DNA of 33,429 nt. Source: Nitrosomonas sp. Nm51 (lineage in GTDB: Bacteria > Pseudomonadota > Gammaproteobacteria > Burkholderiales > Nitrosomonadaceae). Location: positions 1 to 33,429 of the forward strand of contig NZ_FOGH01000027.1 of assembly GCF_900111165.1 (NCBI RefSeq). The letters are read 5' to 3'. The position numbers and the translations under genes were made by a program. Numbering within the stretch: position 1 is the stretch's first letter; the number at the start of each line of letters is the position of its first letter. Below, piece by piece: positions 1 through 6,515 of this stretch. Below the pieces are notes generated by a model. The model was not told the origin of the DNA. It did not search any database and was given only the letters and a program-made list of their open reading frames with translations.

Positions 1-462
1 TACGATCACATCTGCATGTTGAAAACACTCAAATGTGCCGTGCGTGTCGTCTGGGCCTACCGAAAATCACAATGGGTTGCATTCTTTACCACTGACCTTG
101 ATCTCACCGTCGAACAGACCATCGAATACTATGGCGCTCGCTGGAAAATCGAGGCCGGTTTCAAAGAGATCAAGCAGGAAATTGGAAGCATAAAAAGCCA
201 AACCCGAACGCCACATGCCGTCACCAATCATCTCAACTTCTGCATGATGGCCACCGCCATCACCTGGATATACGCAGATCGCCTTGATAAAACACCGCAG
301 CGTTGTTACGCTGTTAACAATCGAAGTCACTTCGCCTTCTCCGATGTTAGAAAACTGATTACTCAGGCCGCATTCGATAAAGATTTTGTTACCTTTTGCC
401 CCAAGCCAGGCAAACCCGAACAAAATTCTCTCATCAAAGCATTATTGCGGATGGTCGCATAG
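1..462 (+). CDS. IS4-type DDE transposase, C-terminal part
   Basis: The reading frame is open from base 1, so the gene begins upstream of the window and only about 153 C-terminal residues are present. It contains YGARWKIEAGFKEIK, which fits the Y-x2-R-x3-E-x6-K signature of IS4-family transposases; the E is the third catalytic acidic residue of the DDE triad. The first two acidic residues lie outside the window. Such enzymes cut and paste the element that encodes them. The frame ends normally at TAG, so this end is not obviously truncated. The terminal inverted repeat was not identified. It borders a broken integrase and two toxin-antitoxin modules, consistent with an accessory island. Confidence 0.82.
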   Translation, partial: YDHICMLKTLKCAVRVVWAYRKSQWVAFFTTDLDLTVEQTIEYYGARWKIEAGFKEIKQEIGSIKSQTRTPHAVTNHLNFCMMATAITWIYADRLDKTPQRCYAVNNRSHFAFSDVRKLITQAAFDKDFVTFCPKPGKPEQNSLIKALLRMVA

Positions 463-532
463 GGAAAAAAGGGAAACTTCAGTTGGTGTAAAAACAAAAC
501 GGTTAAAGGCAGGTTGGGATAATGATTATCTG

Positions 533-811
533 CTACGAATTATTGGAGTAATTTAAGCCCGATTGCCCTGGACAGGCAATAATATGGGTGCGCGTAATAA
601 TCCTGAATTCTTCCGGCCGGGTAATACCGACAAAAACCATAAAGTCCTTCATGGCATTCTCGTAAGACCTGCGCGTTTGTACATTATTGATATTGGCAAA
701 CCATTCAATCTCCGGCGGCACTTCGGCCAGCCAGTGAAAGTCTTCATTGGTTAGAAGTCGAGTTGAAGTGGCTGGTAGGGCAGGGGAATTTTGTGTAGTA
801 AGCTGCGGCAT
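533..811 (-). pseudogene. Tyrosine recombinase (integrase), N-terminal fragment
   Basis: The 92-residue product resembles the N-terminal SAM-like core-binding domain of phage/XerC-type integrases, around NVQTRRSYENAMKDFMVF and RPEEFRIITRTHIIA. Homology stops after HIIA; the last dozen residues look random, and the catalytic R-H-R-Y domain is absent. It can therefore bind DNA at best and cannot recombine. The ATG lies 2 bases after the ParE stop, with a good GAGGT ribosome site inside the end of the toxin gene, so it was probably the third gene of the toxin-antitoxin operon. The C-terminal part was lost between here and the transposase at 1-462. Confidence 0.72.
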
Positions 812-813
812 GT

Positions 814-1146
814 TTACCTCATGGATTCATCACTATCACGCATAATCGTTTCATAATCTCTACCACCATAAAAAATATTCAAGATCGTGACGCTTTGTTT
901 ATCTTCATCAACTTCAAAGGCGGCTACGGTACTCTTATCAAGCGCAGCAATTCTAAGATTCTTGCGTAGATCATCACGCCTCTGTCCTCTCATCGGTGCT
1001 ATCCTAAAATCATGGCATTTGTTACGTAATCTTTCGATATAAGTCCATGCAACTTCGGGAAGTCCGCTTTTTTCTACAATATATTCATAAATATCATTGA
1101 GGTCTTTTACTGCATCCGGCATAAGATAAACATCATACTGCTTCAT
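814..1146 (-). CDS. parE: ParE/RelE-superfamily toxin
   Basis: This 110-residue protein matches the ParE/RelE toxin fold: an N-terminal V-x-L-M-P-D-A-V-K-D-L segment, a helix pair DIYEYIVEKSG, the RIAPMRGQRRDDL segment, and a C-terminal strand VTILNIFYGGRDYE typical of ParE (the IxxIFxGGRD pattern). ParE toxins usually inhibit DNA gyrase, while RelE relatives cut mRNA on the ribosome; the ending favours ParE. It overlaps the upstream antitoxin by 14 bases, which indicates translational coupling. Length is normal for the family (about 95-110). The exact target cannot be read from the sequence. Confidence 0.85.
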   Translation of the reverse strand: MKQYDVYLMPDAVKDLNDIYEYIVEKSGLPEVAWTYIERLRNKCHDFRIAPMRGQRRDDLRKNLRIAALDKSTVAAFEVDEDKQSVTILNIFYGGRDYETIMRDSDESMR

Positions 1147-1432
1147 CGCCTGCCATTTCTTTTATGCGTGTTTTATGCATTTTCTCAAGTTGCTCAAATG
1201 CCTGATCCAACGGGACAGGCGCGCCGCTTTGCGCGGAATGTTCCAGACGCGCTCGAAGAACGGCTAACCTGGTATGATGTTCTTCTTCCTGTTTTTGCCA
1301 CAAACGCATGGCTTCCCGGATGACCTCGCTTGTAGAAGCATACGTGCCATCTTTCACTTTATCTTTAATGAGGTTCAGCATATCTGGCGGCAATGTAATA
1401 CTGATCTTTTCGGCTTTGTCGGTGTGCTTCAT
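1133..1432 (-). CDS. parD: ParD-like ribbon-helix-helix antitoxin
   Basis: The protein opens with a ribbon-helix-helix DNA-binding motif (KISITLPPDMLNLI, then STSEVIREAMRLWQKQ), as in CopG/ParD antitoxins. A charged C-terminal tail rich in E and R would wrap and neutralise the toxin. Two adjacent ATGs (1435, 1432) are possible; the second has the better spacing from the AGGA ribosome site. The gene overlaps the toxin gene. A perfect inverted repeat 27-30 bases upstream is a likely autoregulatory operator, as ribbon-helix-helix antitoxins normally repress their own operon together with the toxin. About 99 residues, slightly longer than the usual ParD (about 80-90). Confidence 0.85.
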   Translation of the reverse strand: MKHTDKAEKISITLPPDMLNLIKDKVKDGTYASTSEVIREAMRLWQKQEEEHHTRLAVLRARLEHSAQSGAPVPLDQAFEQLEKMHKTRIKEMAGDEAV

Positions 1433-1461
1433 CATGAAGTCCTTATTTATCCTTTACAATA

Positions 1462-1480
1462 GGTAGGATTTTATCCTACC
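1462..1480. promoter_or_regulatory. Palindromic operator candidate of the parDE operon
   Basis: GGTAGGAT-TTT-ATCCTACC is a perfect 8-base inverted repeat with a 3-base centre, lying just upstream of the antitoxin start on the minus strand. Position and symmetry fit a site for the ribbon-helix-helix antitoxin. There is no T-tract, so a terminator is unlikely. Function is inferred from position. Confidence 0.6.
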
Positions 1481-1562
1481 GCAGAAGATTTAATAAATCA
1501 ATAATGCTTTTACCGCTCCGGAATTATGATGCCAGTTTACTATTGATAATATGTTATCAAAT

Positions 1563-2063
1563 CTAAAAAAGCTGTTTAATCGTTTTCATAGGAATGAACA
1601 TACGGCCACGTGTTGGCAGAAAAATAAAGCCATATTGTTCATAAAACAATATGGCCTCCTTATCAAGGGGATCAACCACTACAGCCATAGAACCAATTTC
1701 TGTTTCTGCAATATCAGCGCAACGGTGCAAGGCATCGAGTAAAAGCTGTTCGCCTAGACCTTGCTTTTGAAACTCGTTATCAACGGCTAACCGTCCTAAT
1801 AACGAAACTGGCAAGTTGCGATAGGCCTGCGGCATTTTCTTTTGAATGCCTGGCGGCACAATATCACGGGAAATGCTGTCATTTGATAAAGTGTAATACC
1901 CTTTTATACGACCAGATTCGTCAGGTAATACAAATACCACGGCCAAATGGCGTTTCATATCCTGCCGCGCTTGTTTTTGTATATATTGATCGAGTATTTC
2001 CTTACCGCAAGAAAAAGCCGACCTGTTATGACCGGTTTCTAGCGGTACCGTTATATATGTCAT
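1563..2063 (-). CDS. GNAT acetyltransferase toxin (TacT/AtaT type)
   Basis: A 166-residue GNAT-fold protein. The acetyl-CoA binding motif A is visible as LLGRLAVDNEFQKQGLGEQLL (R/Q-x-x-G-x-G type) near residues 88-108. The C-terminal FYEQYGF carries the tyrosine usually acting as general acid. Toxins of this family acetylate the amino group of charged aminoacyl-tRNAs and stop translation. The start ATG follows directly after the TAG of the DUF1778 antitoxin gene with no gap, which is the standard antitoxin-toxin arrangement. Which tRNA is targeted cannot be told. A 7-base inverted repeat (1543-1560) lies immediately past the stop. Confidence 0.87.
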   Translation of the reverse strand: MTYITVPLETGHNRSAFSCGKEILDQYIQKQARQDMKRHLAVVFVLPDESGRIKGYYTLSNDSISRDIVPPGIQKKMPQAYRNLPVSLLGRLAVDNEFQKQGLGEQLLLDALHRCADIAETEIGSMAVVVDPLDKEAILFYEQYGFIFLPTRGRMFIPMKTIKQLF

Positions 2064-2351
2064 CTACTGCTTTGTAACCTCCTGATAACGATCTGCGGCG
2101 GCACGCAGTTTCGCATTAGGTTCGGGTGGATTCATTAGCATTGAGAAGAATATTTCTTTATCCCTTTCAGATGCAAGCAAGTTTTTATGTTGCGCAACAA
2201 TTTTGTCGGCCTTTTCCTGGGCAGATGAGAACACAAATTCTGTTAATGTCCGAAAACCACCTAGCTCAGCAGCATATTCAAAATATTGCTTCTGTTCCTT
2301 AGATAGCTGTCCGTCAAATCTTGTTTTTTCAGGCTTATCTGTCTGTGGCAT
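2064..2351 (-). CDS. DUF1778 (TacA-type) antitoxin
   Basis: A 95-residue protein with the DUF1778 pattern: an N-terminal ribbon-helix-helix-like strand (KTRFDGQLSKEQKQYFEYAAELGGFRTLTEFV), a long helix (SSAQEKADKIVAQHKNLLASERDKEIFF), and the C-terminal NPPEPNAKLRAAADRYQE tail that in relatives inserts into the GNAT toxin and blocks acetyl-CoA binding. It is the first gene of the pair, abutting the toxin gene. The upstream stretch at 2390-2440 is AT-rich with imperfect repeats around GTAAAAAT and ATTTTAC that could bind the antitoxin, but no perfect palindrome is present. Confidence 0.87.
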   Translation of the reverse strand: MPQTDKPEKTRFDGQLSKEQKQYFEYAAELGGFRTLTEFVFSSAQEKADKIVAQHKNLLASERDKEIFFSMLMNPPEPNAKLRAAADRYQEVTKQ

Positions 2352-2649
2352 CTCTAAAATCCTTATAATCTACATACTCATACAATAATACGGTAAAAAT
2401 GCGTAAACATCAAGTATTTTACGTTAATATTCCGTAACTAGTCAGATTTTTCTAGTTTTTCTTAGCCTCTTCAAAACATGGCCTTCGTTTCTTATTTCCC
2501 CCATTTCTAGCACACAAGCACGATGAAACTGCAAGCGTAAATCCCCTCTCCTCTGCGTTTCGGCCTAAAGGTGCTGTTTCGTGTTCTGCGCTCCTCATAG
2601 CGGCAGAAGAACCTGGACAGTCCTGGTTCGGAAAAGAGGAGCAAAAAAC
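2352..2649. other. Intergenic stretch, promoter region of the DUF1778/GNAT module
   Basis: AT-rich near the antitoxin, with imperfect inverted segments at about 2390-2435. No credible gene, RNA or repeat is seen in the remainder; it also holds whatever promoter drives the small ORF at 2650. Confidence 0.4.
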
Positions 2650-2847
2650 ATGTCTATACTGAAATCCGAATTCAATGACGTATCATTCAATCACTCTTTC
2701 CTTCATTTGTTCTGGCTGTTCTGGGCTGTTTCTATAGATCATGACCAGCAGCGCCGGGAAAAAGAGCGGAAAAAGAAAATTCGTAATGCACAGAAAAAAC
2801 AGATGCAGGCGGAAGCCGTAAAAAATCACCCGGCATTCAGGCTTTGA
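2650..2847 (+). CDS. Small basic hypothetical protein
   Basis: A 65-residue ORF not recognised as a known family. The start is chosen because a strong GAGGAG ribosome site lies 7-8 bases before this ATG. The first third has a hydrophobic aromatic stretch (SFLHLFWLFWAVSI), followed by a very basic helix-like segment (QQRREKERKKKIRNAQKKQ). The pattern would fit a short membrane-anchored or nucleic-acid-binding peptide. The frame could be opened to a GTG at 2581, but that lacks a ribosome site. No partner gene is adjacent. It may be real because of the ribosome site and charge pattern; no homologue is recalled. Confidence 0.45.
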   Translation: MSILKSEFNDVSFNHSFLHLFWLFWAVSIDHDQQRREKERKKKIRNAQKKQMQAEAVKNHPAFRL

Positions 2848-2896
2848 TTTTGGTTTTGCTTTACAACTTGTTTATTGCACGGATAAGCGTTCTTAG

Positions 2897-3097
2897 ACTT
2901 ACGCACAATTCAGCGGCAAGACCGGAGAAATGGTCTGCATGGGACTTATTTCTACGGATACCTAGGAAATACATGCCTGGGCGGTTCGCACAGGCGATGT
3001 CATATCAGTATCAGAACCGAGTATATTTGCTTTAAGTGGCATAGGTTTATTGGGAATGCTCGGATTTACCCAAAGAAAGCGTTATTCATACACCTAA
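2897..3097 (+). pseudogene. PEP-CTERM sorting-signal remnant
   Basis: One frame ends in VSEPSIFALSGIGLLGMLGF followed by TQRKR, Y-S-Y-T and a stop at 3095-3097. This has all three parts of a PEP-CTERM signal: a (V)xEP motif, a hydrophobic membrane segment rich in G and L, and a basic RKR tail. Such tails send exported proteins to the exosortase (EpsH) system in biofilm-forming Gram-negatives. The frame is broken upstream by TAG codons at 2963 and 2894, and no signal peptide is found, so only the 3-prime end of a former surface-protein gene remains. Family of the lost part is unknown. Confidence 0.6.
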
Positions 3098-3209
3098 ATT
3101 TCATATTGCATACAGTCGTGGCTTTTTACCCATACCATACGAAACTGTGATACCGTTATCAATGCGGCACAGGGTGGGAACCCGATGACCGTGAACGGTG
3201 ATGAACCGG

Positions 3210-3239
3210 CCCCCTATTTTACAAACGATAGGGGGTTTT
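3210..3239 (+). terminator. Rho-independent terminator
   Basis: An 8-base perfect stem (CCCCCTAT / ATAGGGGG) with a 10-base loop is followed by TTTT on the plus strand. It would end transcription coming from the PEP-CTERM remnant or the small ORF. Confidence 0.65.
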
Positions 3240-3691
3240 ATAAAAAAGTGTTATTCTTCACATCGTTAGAATCGCAAAATAAGGCTACTGGAATTTCTTT
3301 TTTCCTCTGCACCGCTTTGCCCCTACATAAAAGCACATTAGCGTATTTCTACGCCATATTTCGTCCTAGTATGGGATTATTTCATAGTGGTTTTCTTAAG
3401 CGCTCCTTGAATAGCAATTACAGAATTAAACAACTCGCTGAAATATTAATATCTTTGTGAAAATATCTGTAGTTTCATGCCCCGCAAACCAGAATATTTC
3501 ATCATTGTTCTAAAAATAGCCTAGCGGGTGAATTGACCGTTAGGTCAAAAGGGGCGGCAATGAGCCCCTTTATTCTGTGAGCGAAGCGATCTCGATTGAT
3601 ATTCTATTCTTATTCACATATTCACAGGTATGATTAAAAAAGAAAAGAATAGGAAGTGTTGGTAGAGAAAAAATGCATTTATATCAATAGC
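3240..3691. other. Gene-poor stretch between terminators
   Basis: No credible gene is seen. A 91-codon open frame at 3185-3460 has no ribosome site, overlaps a terminator and has no recognisable motif. A second hairpin lies at 3548-3571. Confidence 0.4.
3548..3571. terminator. Bidirectional-type hairpin terminator
   Basis: AAAGGGGC and GCCCCTTT form a perfect 8-base stem around an 8-base loop. The flanking A and T runs are short, so it could work on either strand. It lies 121 bases beyond the end of the minus-strand response regulator and in line with plus-strand genes. Confidence 0.5.
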
Positions 3692-4111
3692 CTATACAAG
3701 GATTTCTTTTAAAGTATGAGATTGAAAATGCTGTTTATGCTGTTTGCTTTCAATGGCATAGTCAATAGTTCTGCTGATCAAACCTCCATTGCCGTGGCCT
3801 TTTATCAAATAAGCATCAGCACCTAAATTGACCACTCTCAAGGCAATCTCCCTAATCCCGCTGAGCACAACGATCGGTGCCGAGGCAATTTTTTTTCGCA
3901 GACATGTAAACGTCTCAACCCCATTTGAATCTGGTAAATTCAGATCGGTCAAAACAATATCAAACGCTTCATCGGCTATTAATCTCAAGCTTTTTTTCAA
4001 CGAAGTTTCCACTTTGATTATATATTTTCTCGGAAAAGCTGCATTCAGCATTTCCTTTATTAAGCGACTATCTCCATCATCGTCTTCAATCAGTAAAATT
4101 TTTATAGCCAT
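3692..4111 (-). CDS. Single-domain response regulator (receiver only)
   Basis: A 139-residue CheY-like receiver with no output domain. The phosphorylation pocket is complete: E9-D10-D11 acidic cluster, D56 acceptor in LTDLNLPD, S in VVLSG, and K in YLIKG. The sequence style resembles Rcp-type receivers that take phosphate from hybrid kinases or phytochromes. The last 15 residues form a short extra tail. No histidine kinase is next to it, so the partner is unlinked. It is a single gene, divergent from the LuxR-type regulator at 4804 with a decayed transposase between them. A GAGAA ribosome site precedes the ATG. Confidence 0.85.
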   Translation of the reverse strand: MAIKILLIEDDDGDSRLIKEMLNAAFPRKYIIKVETSLKKSLRLIADEAFDIVLTDLNLPDSNGVETFTCLRKKIASAPIVVLSGIREIALRVVNLGADAYLIKGHGNGGLISRTIDYAIESKQHKQHFQSHTLKEILV

Positions 4112-4338
4112 TATCGTTCTCGGTTTGGTTTAATCGTTTAATAAAAATCGACATTTACCGTGTAAAGTTTAATATGGGATCAATTTAGACTGACTCTCGG
4201 ACACAAAAACTGCCTGCGTCTGTTTAAGTCTATTTTCCTCTGCAAGCAAATGGGGTAATGCGGTCTTTCGTGAGAATCGCCGCAAAGAAATTTATCTGAA
4301 GATGCTGATCGCGCCAATTAGCTGACATTGTTCGGATA

Positions 4339-4560
4339 ATCTACAAATTACATCTTGATGTGGCGGACGGAGGCATACCGGTGAGTGGGTTATTACACCG
4401 GCATCGACACATGCCGTTGAACGGGCCGTTAATCTGTATGACCTGATGGACTCTGCCTATGATGTACCGCACGCGAGATCAGCCGTCTGATTGGCCACAA
4501 ACCGGCTCAAGCTGTCCGTTATCACGAACGCAGTACGGTTGAACGCGTCAATGCGCGAAC
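4339..4560 (+). pseudogene. Decayed IS5-like (ISNCY-type) transposase remnant
   Basis: Pieces of one transposase can be read across shifting frames: IYKLHLDVADGGIPVSGLL, then NLYDLMDSAYDVPHAR, then SRLIGHKP and RYHERSTVERVNAR. In intact relatives these occur in this order, with the ERVNxR part near the third catalytic glutamate. At least two frameshifts and internal deletions separate them, so nothing functional is made. The family call is by pattern memory and only approximate. It occupies the intergenic region between the two response regulators, and may have separated genes once closer together. Confidence 0.6.
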
Positions 4561-4672
4561 CGTACAGATTAGTTTATCCCCCTTTATCCGCAGTCCCTTT
4601 TATCAAAGACAAAAAGTCTGCTCAAGTCCAACAAAAAACTGTCGATACATGTAAAGACCGGGGTTTCTGATA

Positions 4673-4695
4673 ACCGTCAATTCGGGATTGACGGT
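4673..4695. repeat. Perfect 9-base inverted repeat
   Basis: ACCGTCAAT-TCGGG-ATTGACGGT, about 110 bases upstream of the LuxR-type regulator. No T-tract follows on either strand, so a protein-binding site is as likely as an RNA hairpin. Confidence 0.45.
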
Positions 4696-4803
4696 CAAAA
4701 GATGTCTATTTGGAAAATCATAAAAAGCCAGAAAAGATAATGCCCATATTTTTGACAAGATATTCGTCAAAGTAACCAAAACATTTAATCAATATAAACG
4801 CTT

Positions 4804-5499
4804 ATGTCGATTTTACTTGCCAGTTCAAACACAGCGCTAATTACTTATTGGGAAGAAAGTATTTTTGGCTTGTCATCCACATATTTAGTCAACAACCCAA
4901 AGCATTTCAAGGACCGGCTCAACAGAACAAATCCTGATTTGCTATTGTTGGACTATGCGTTTCTTGGAAAGGATGTCCAAAAAGAAATTCTGAATGTAAC
5001 CAGCTCAAATCTAAAACTAAAAATCATTATTTTTGTTCCTGAAATTGATGACAATGAAGAGTGGGCGTTATTTAAAAACGGAGTCAGGGGATGCTGTCAC
5101 TATGACATTGATTCCGAACAAATTATCTATGCAGTTAAAGCCGTTCAGAAGGGGGAGTTATGGATACGGCGTTCATTGACCAGCTATATGTTACAAGAAC
5201 TCGTCGAAGTTACCTTGGAAAAAGACAGAATTGAAACTGCTATTCATGACCTGCTGACAAACCTAACCAAGCGGGAATATGAAATTGCCACATTGGTGGG
5301 GCGCGGTGAAAGCAACAAACGAATTGCGAATAAACTGGATATCACAGAACGTACCGTTAAAGCACACTTGACCGAAATTTTCCGCAAACTTCAAATCACG
5401 GACCGCATTAAGCTTGCACTGATGATGAAAGACACTGTAACCTCGCTCAAGCCGCCGCATGTCAATCATACTTTCCATGATCCAACCTTTTTTGCCTAA
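4804..5499 (+). CDS. LuxR/NarL-type response regulator with degenerate receiver
   Basis: A 231-residue two-domain regulator. The C-terminal LuxR helix-turn-helix is clear at about residues 153-210 (LTKREYEIATLVGRGESNKRIANKL, then ERTVKAHLTEIFRKL). The N-terminal domain is receiver-like, with an aspartate at about position 50 (LLLLDYAF). It lacks the acidic pair after the first strand (ASSN replaces the usual DD), and the conserved lysine near residue 101 is replaced (CHYDID). It is therefore probably not switched by ordinary Mg-dependent phosphorylation and may be an atypical, constitutively active or ligand-responsive regulator. No kinase is adjacent and no clear ribosome site is seen. DNA-binding domain is certain; target genes are unknown. 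Confidence 0.85.
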   Translation: MSILLASSNTALITYWEESIFGLSSTYLVNNPKHFKDRLNRTNPDLLLLDYAFLGKDVQKEILNVTSSNLKLKIIIFVPEIDDNEEWALFKNGVRGCCHYDIDSEQIIYAVKAVQKGELWIRRSLTSYMLQELVEVTLEKDRIETAIHDLLTNLTKREYEIATLVGRGESNKRIANKLDITERTVKAHLTEIFRKLQITDRIKLALMMKDTVTSLKPPHVNHTFHDPTFFA

Positions 5500-5618
5500 A
5501 CAGGCGGCACCTGAAAATTCAGATTTATGCGGATAAAATTGCGTTATCCCTTTTGGATATCAGTTGATTGTAATTTTGAATATAGCCTTTATCCGGTTAC
5601 ATATTACAAGGCAGGCAA

Positions 5619-6506
5619 TTAAAGTTTAGCCAGTACTTCGGCGACTGTCTGCCCCATGAGCGAAGGTGTAGGGCAGATGGTAACGCCTAACTCTTTAAGG
5701 GTAGCAACTTTCTCAGCCGCGCTTTCACCTGCAGAAGAAATGATCGCGCCGGCATGCCCCATCCGGCGTCCCTCCGGTGCAGTTAATCCTGCAATATAAG
5801 CGACCAAGGGTTTGGTCATATTTTCCTTAAAGAAAATACCGGCATCCACTTCCATCGGACCGCCAATTTCTCCAATCATGAGCGCTACTTTTGTTTCAGG
5901 ATCCAACTCCAGTTTTTCCAGCACATCAAGATGCGAGCTGCCAATAATCGGATCTCCGCCTATCCCAACTGAAGTAGAAATGCCGATACCAAGCAGACGC
6001 ATCTGGTCTGCGGCTTCGTAACCCAGCGTACCCGAACGTCCTACCACACCGACATTACCGCGTGTATAAATATGGCCTGGCATAATACCCAACATGGAAC
6101 GGTTGGGACTGATCGTCCCGGCACAATTGGGGCCCGTCAGCATCATACGTTCTGTTTTGGGAAACCGGCGCAGAAAATTCTTGACAGTCATCATATCCCG
6201 GGTGGGAATGCCGTCGGTTATGGAAACACAATAGCGGATTCCGGCATCCGCCGCTTCCATAATCGAATCTGCCGCGAAGGCTGGGGGCACAAATACGATA
6301 CTGGCCTCAGCGCCGACCTGTTGTACCGCCTCCTTGACGGTATTGAAAACCGGCAAGCCAAGATGTATCTGACCGCCTTTGCCCGGCGTTACGCCGCCAG
6401 CAACATTGGAACCGTACTCAATCATTTCCTGGGCATGAAAAGTACCGATTTTTCCGGTAAAACCCTGAACTATAATCCGTGTTTTTTCATCAATTAATAT
6501 TGCCAC
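5619..6506 (-). CDS. mtkB: Malate-CoA ligase (malate thiokinase) subunit alpha
   Basis: A 295-residue protein homologous to succinyl-CoA synthetase alpha. It carries the N-terminal CoA-binding Rossmann region (QGFTGKIGTFHAQEMIEYG, GGVTPGKGG), GPNCAGTISP, and the active-site histidine segment GHAGAIISS near residue 250, whose His is phosphorylated during catalysis. Overall it resembles methylotroph MtkB (for example IRYCVSITDGIPTRDMM and LMIGEIGGP) more than SucD. MtkAB converts malate, ATP and CoA to malyl-CoA. It starts at GTG 9 bases after the mtkA stop, with its AGGAG ribosome site overlapping that stop, so the two subunits are coupled. Substrate preference (malate over succinate) is inferred from similarity and the neighbouring lyase. 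Confidence 0.88.
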   Translation of the reverse strand: MAILIDEKTRIIVQGFTGKIGTFHAQEMIEYGSNVAGGVTPGKGGQIHLGLPVFNTVKEAVQQVGAEASIVFVPPAFAADSIMEAADAGIRYCVSITDGIPTRDMMTVKNFLRRFPKTERMMLTGPNCAGTISPNRSMLGIMPGHIYTRGNVGVVGRSGTLGYEAADQMRLLGIGISTSVGIGGDPIIGSSHLDVLEKLELDPETKVALMIGEIGGPMEVDAGIFFKENMTKPLVAYIAGLTAPEGRRMGHAGAIISSAGESAAEKVATLKELGVTICPTPSLMGQTVAEVLAKL

Positions 6507-6515
6507 TTTGTACTC

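Noticed and set aside
1543..1560. Inverted repeat TTGATAA-TATG-TTATCAA past the GNAT toxin stop
   Set aside because: AT-rich 7-base arms with no T-tract on the relevant strand; too weak to call as a terminator, and mentioned only with the toxin gene.
3185..3460. A 91-codon plus-strand open frame
   Set aside because: It overlaps a hairpin terminator, has no ribosome site and no recognisable motif after the first 20 residues; treated as non-coding, with only the leading part flagged as possible relic.
4240..4800. A functional gene between the two response regulators
   Set aside because: All frames are short and broken; the only recognisable content is transposase debris and one inverted repeat.
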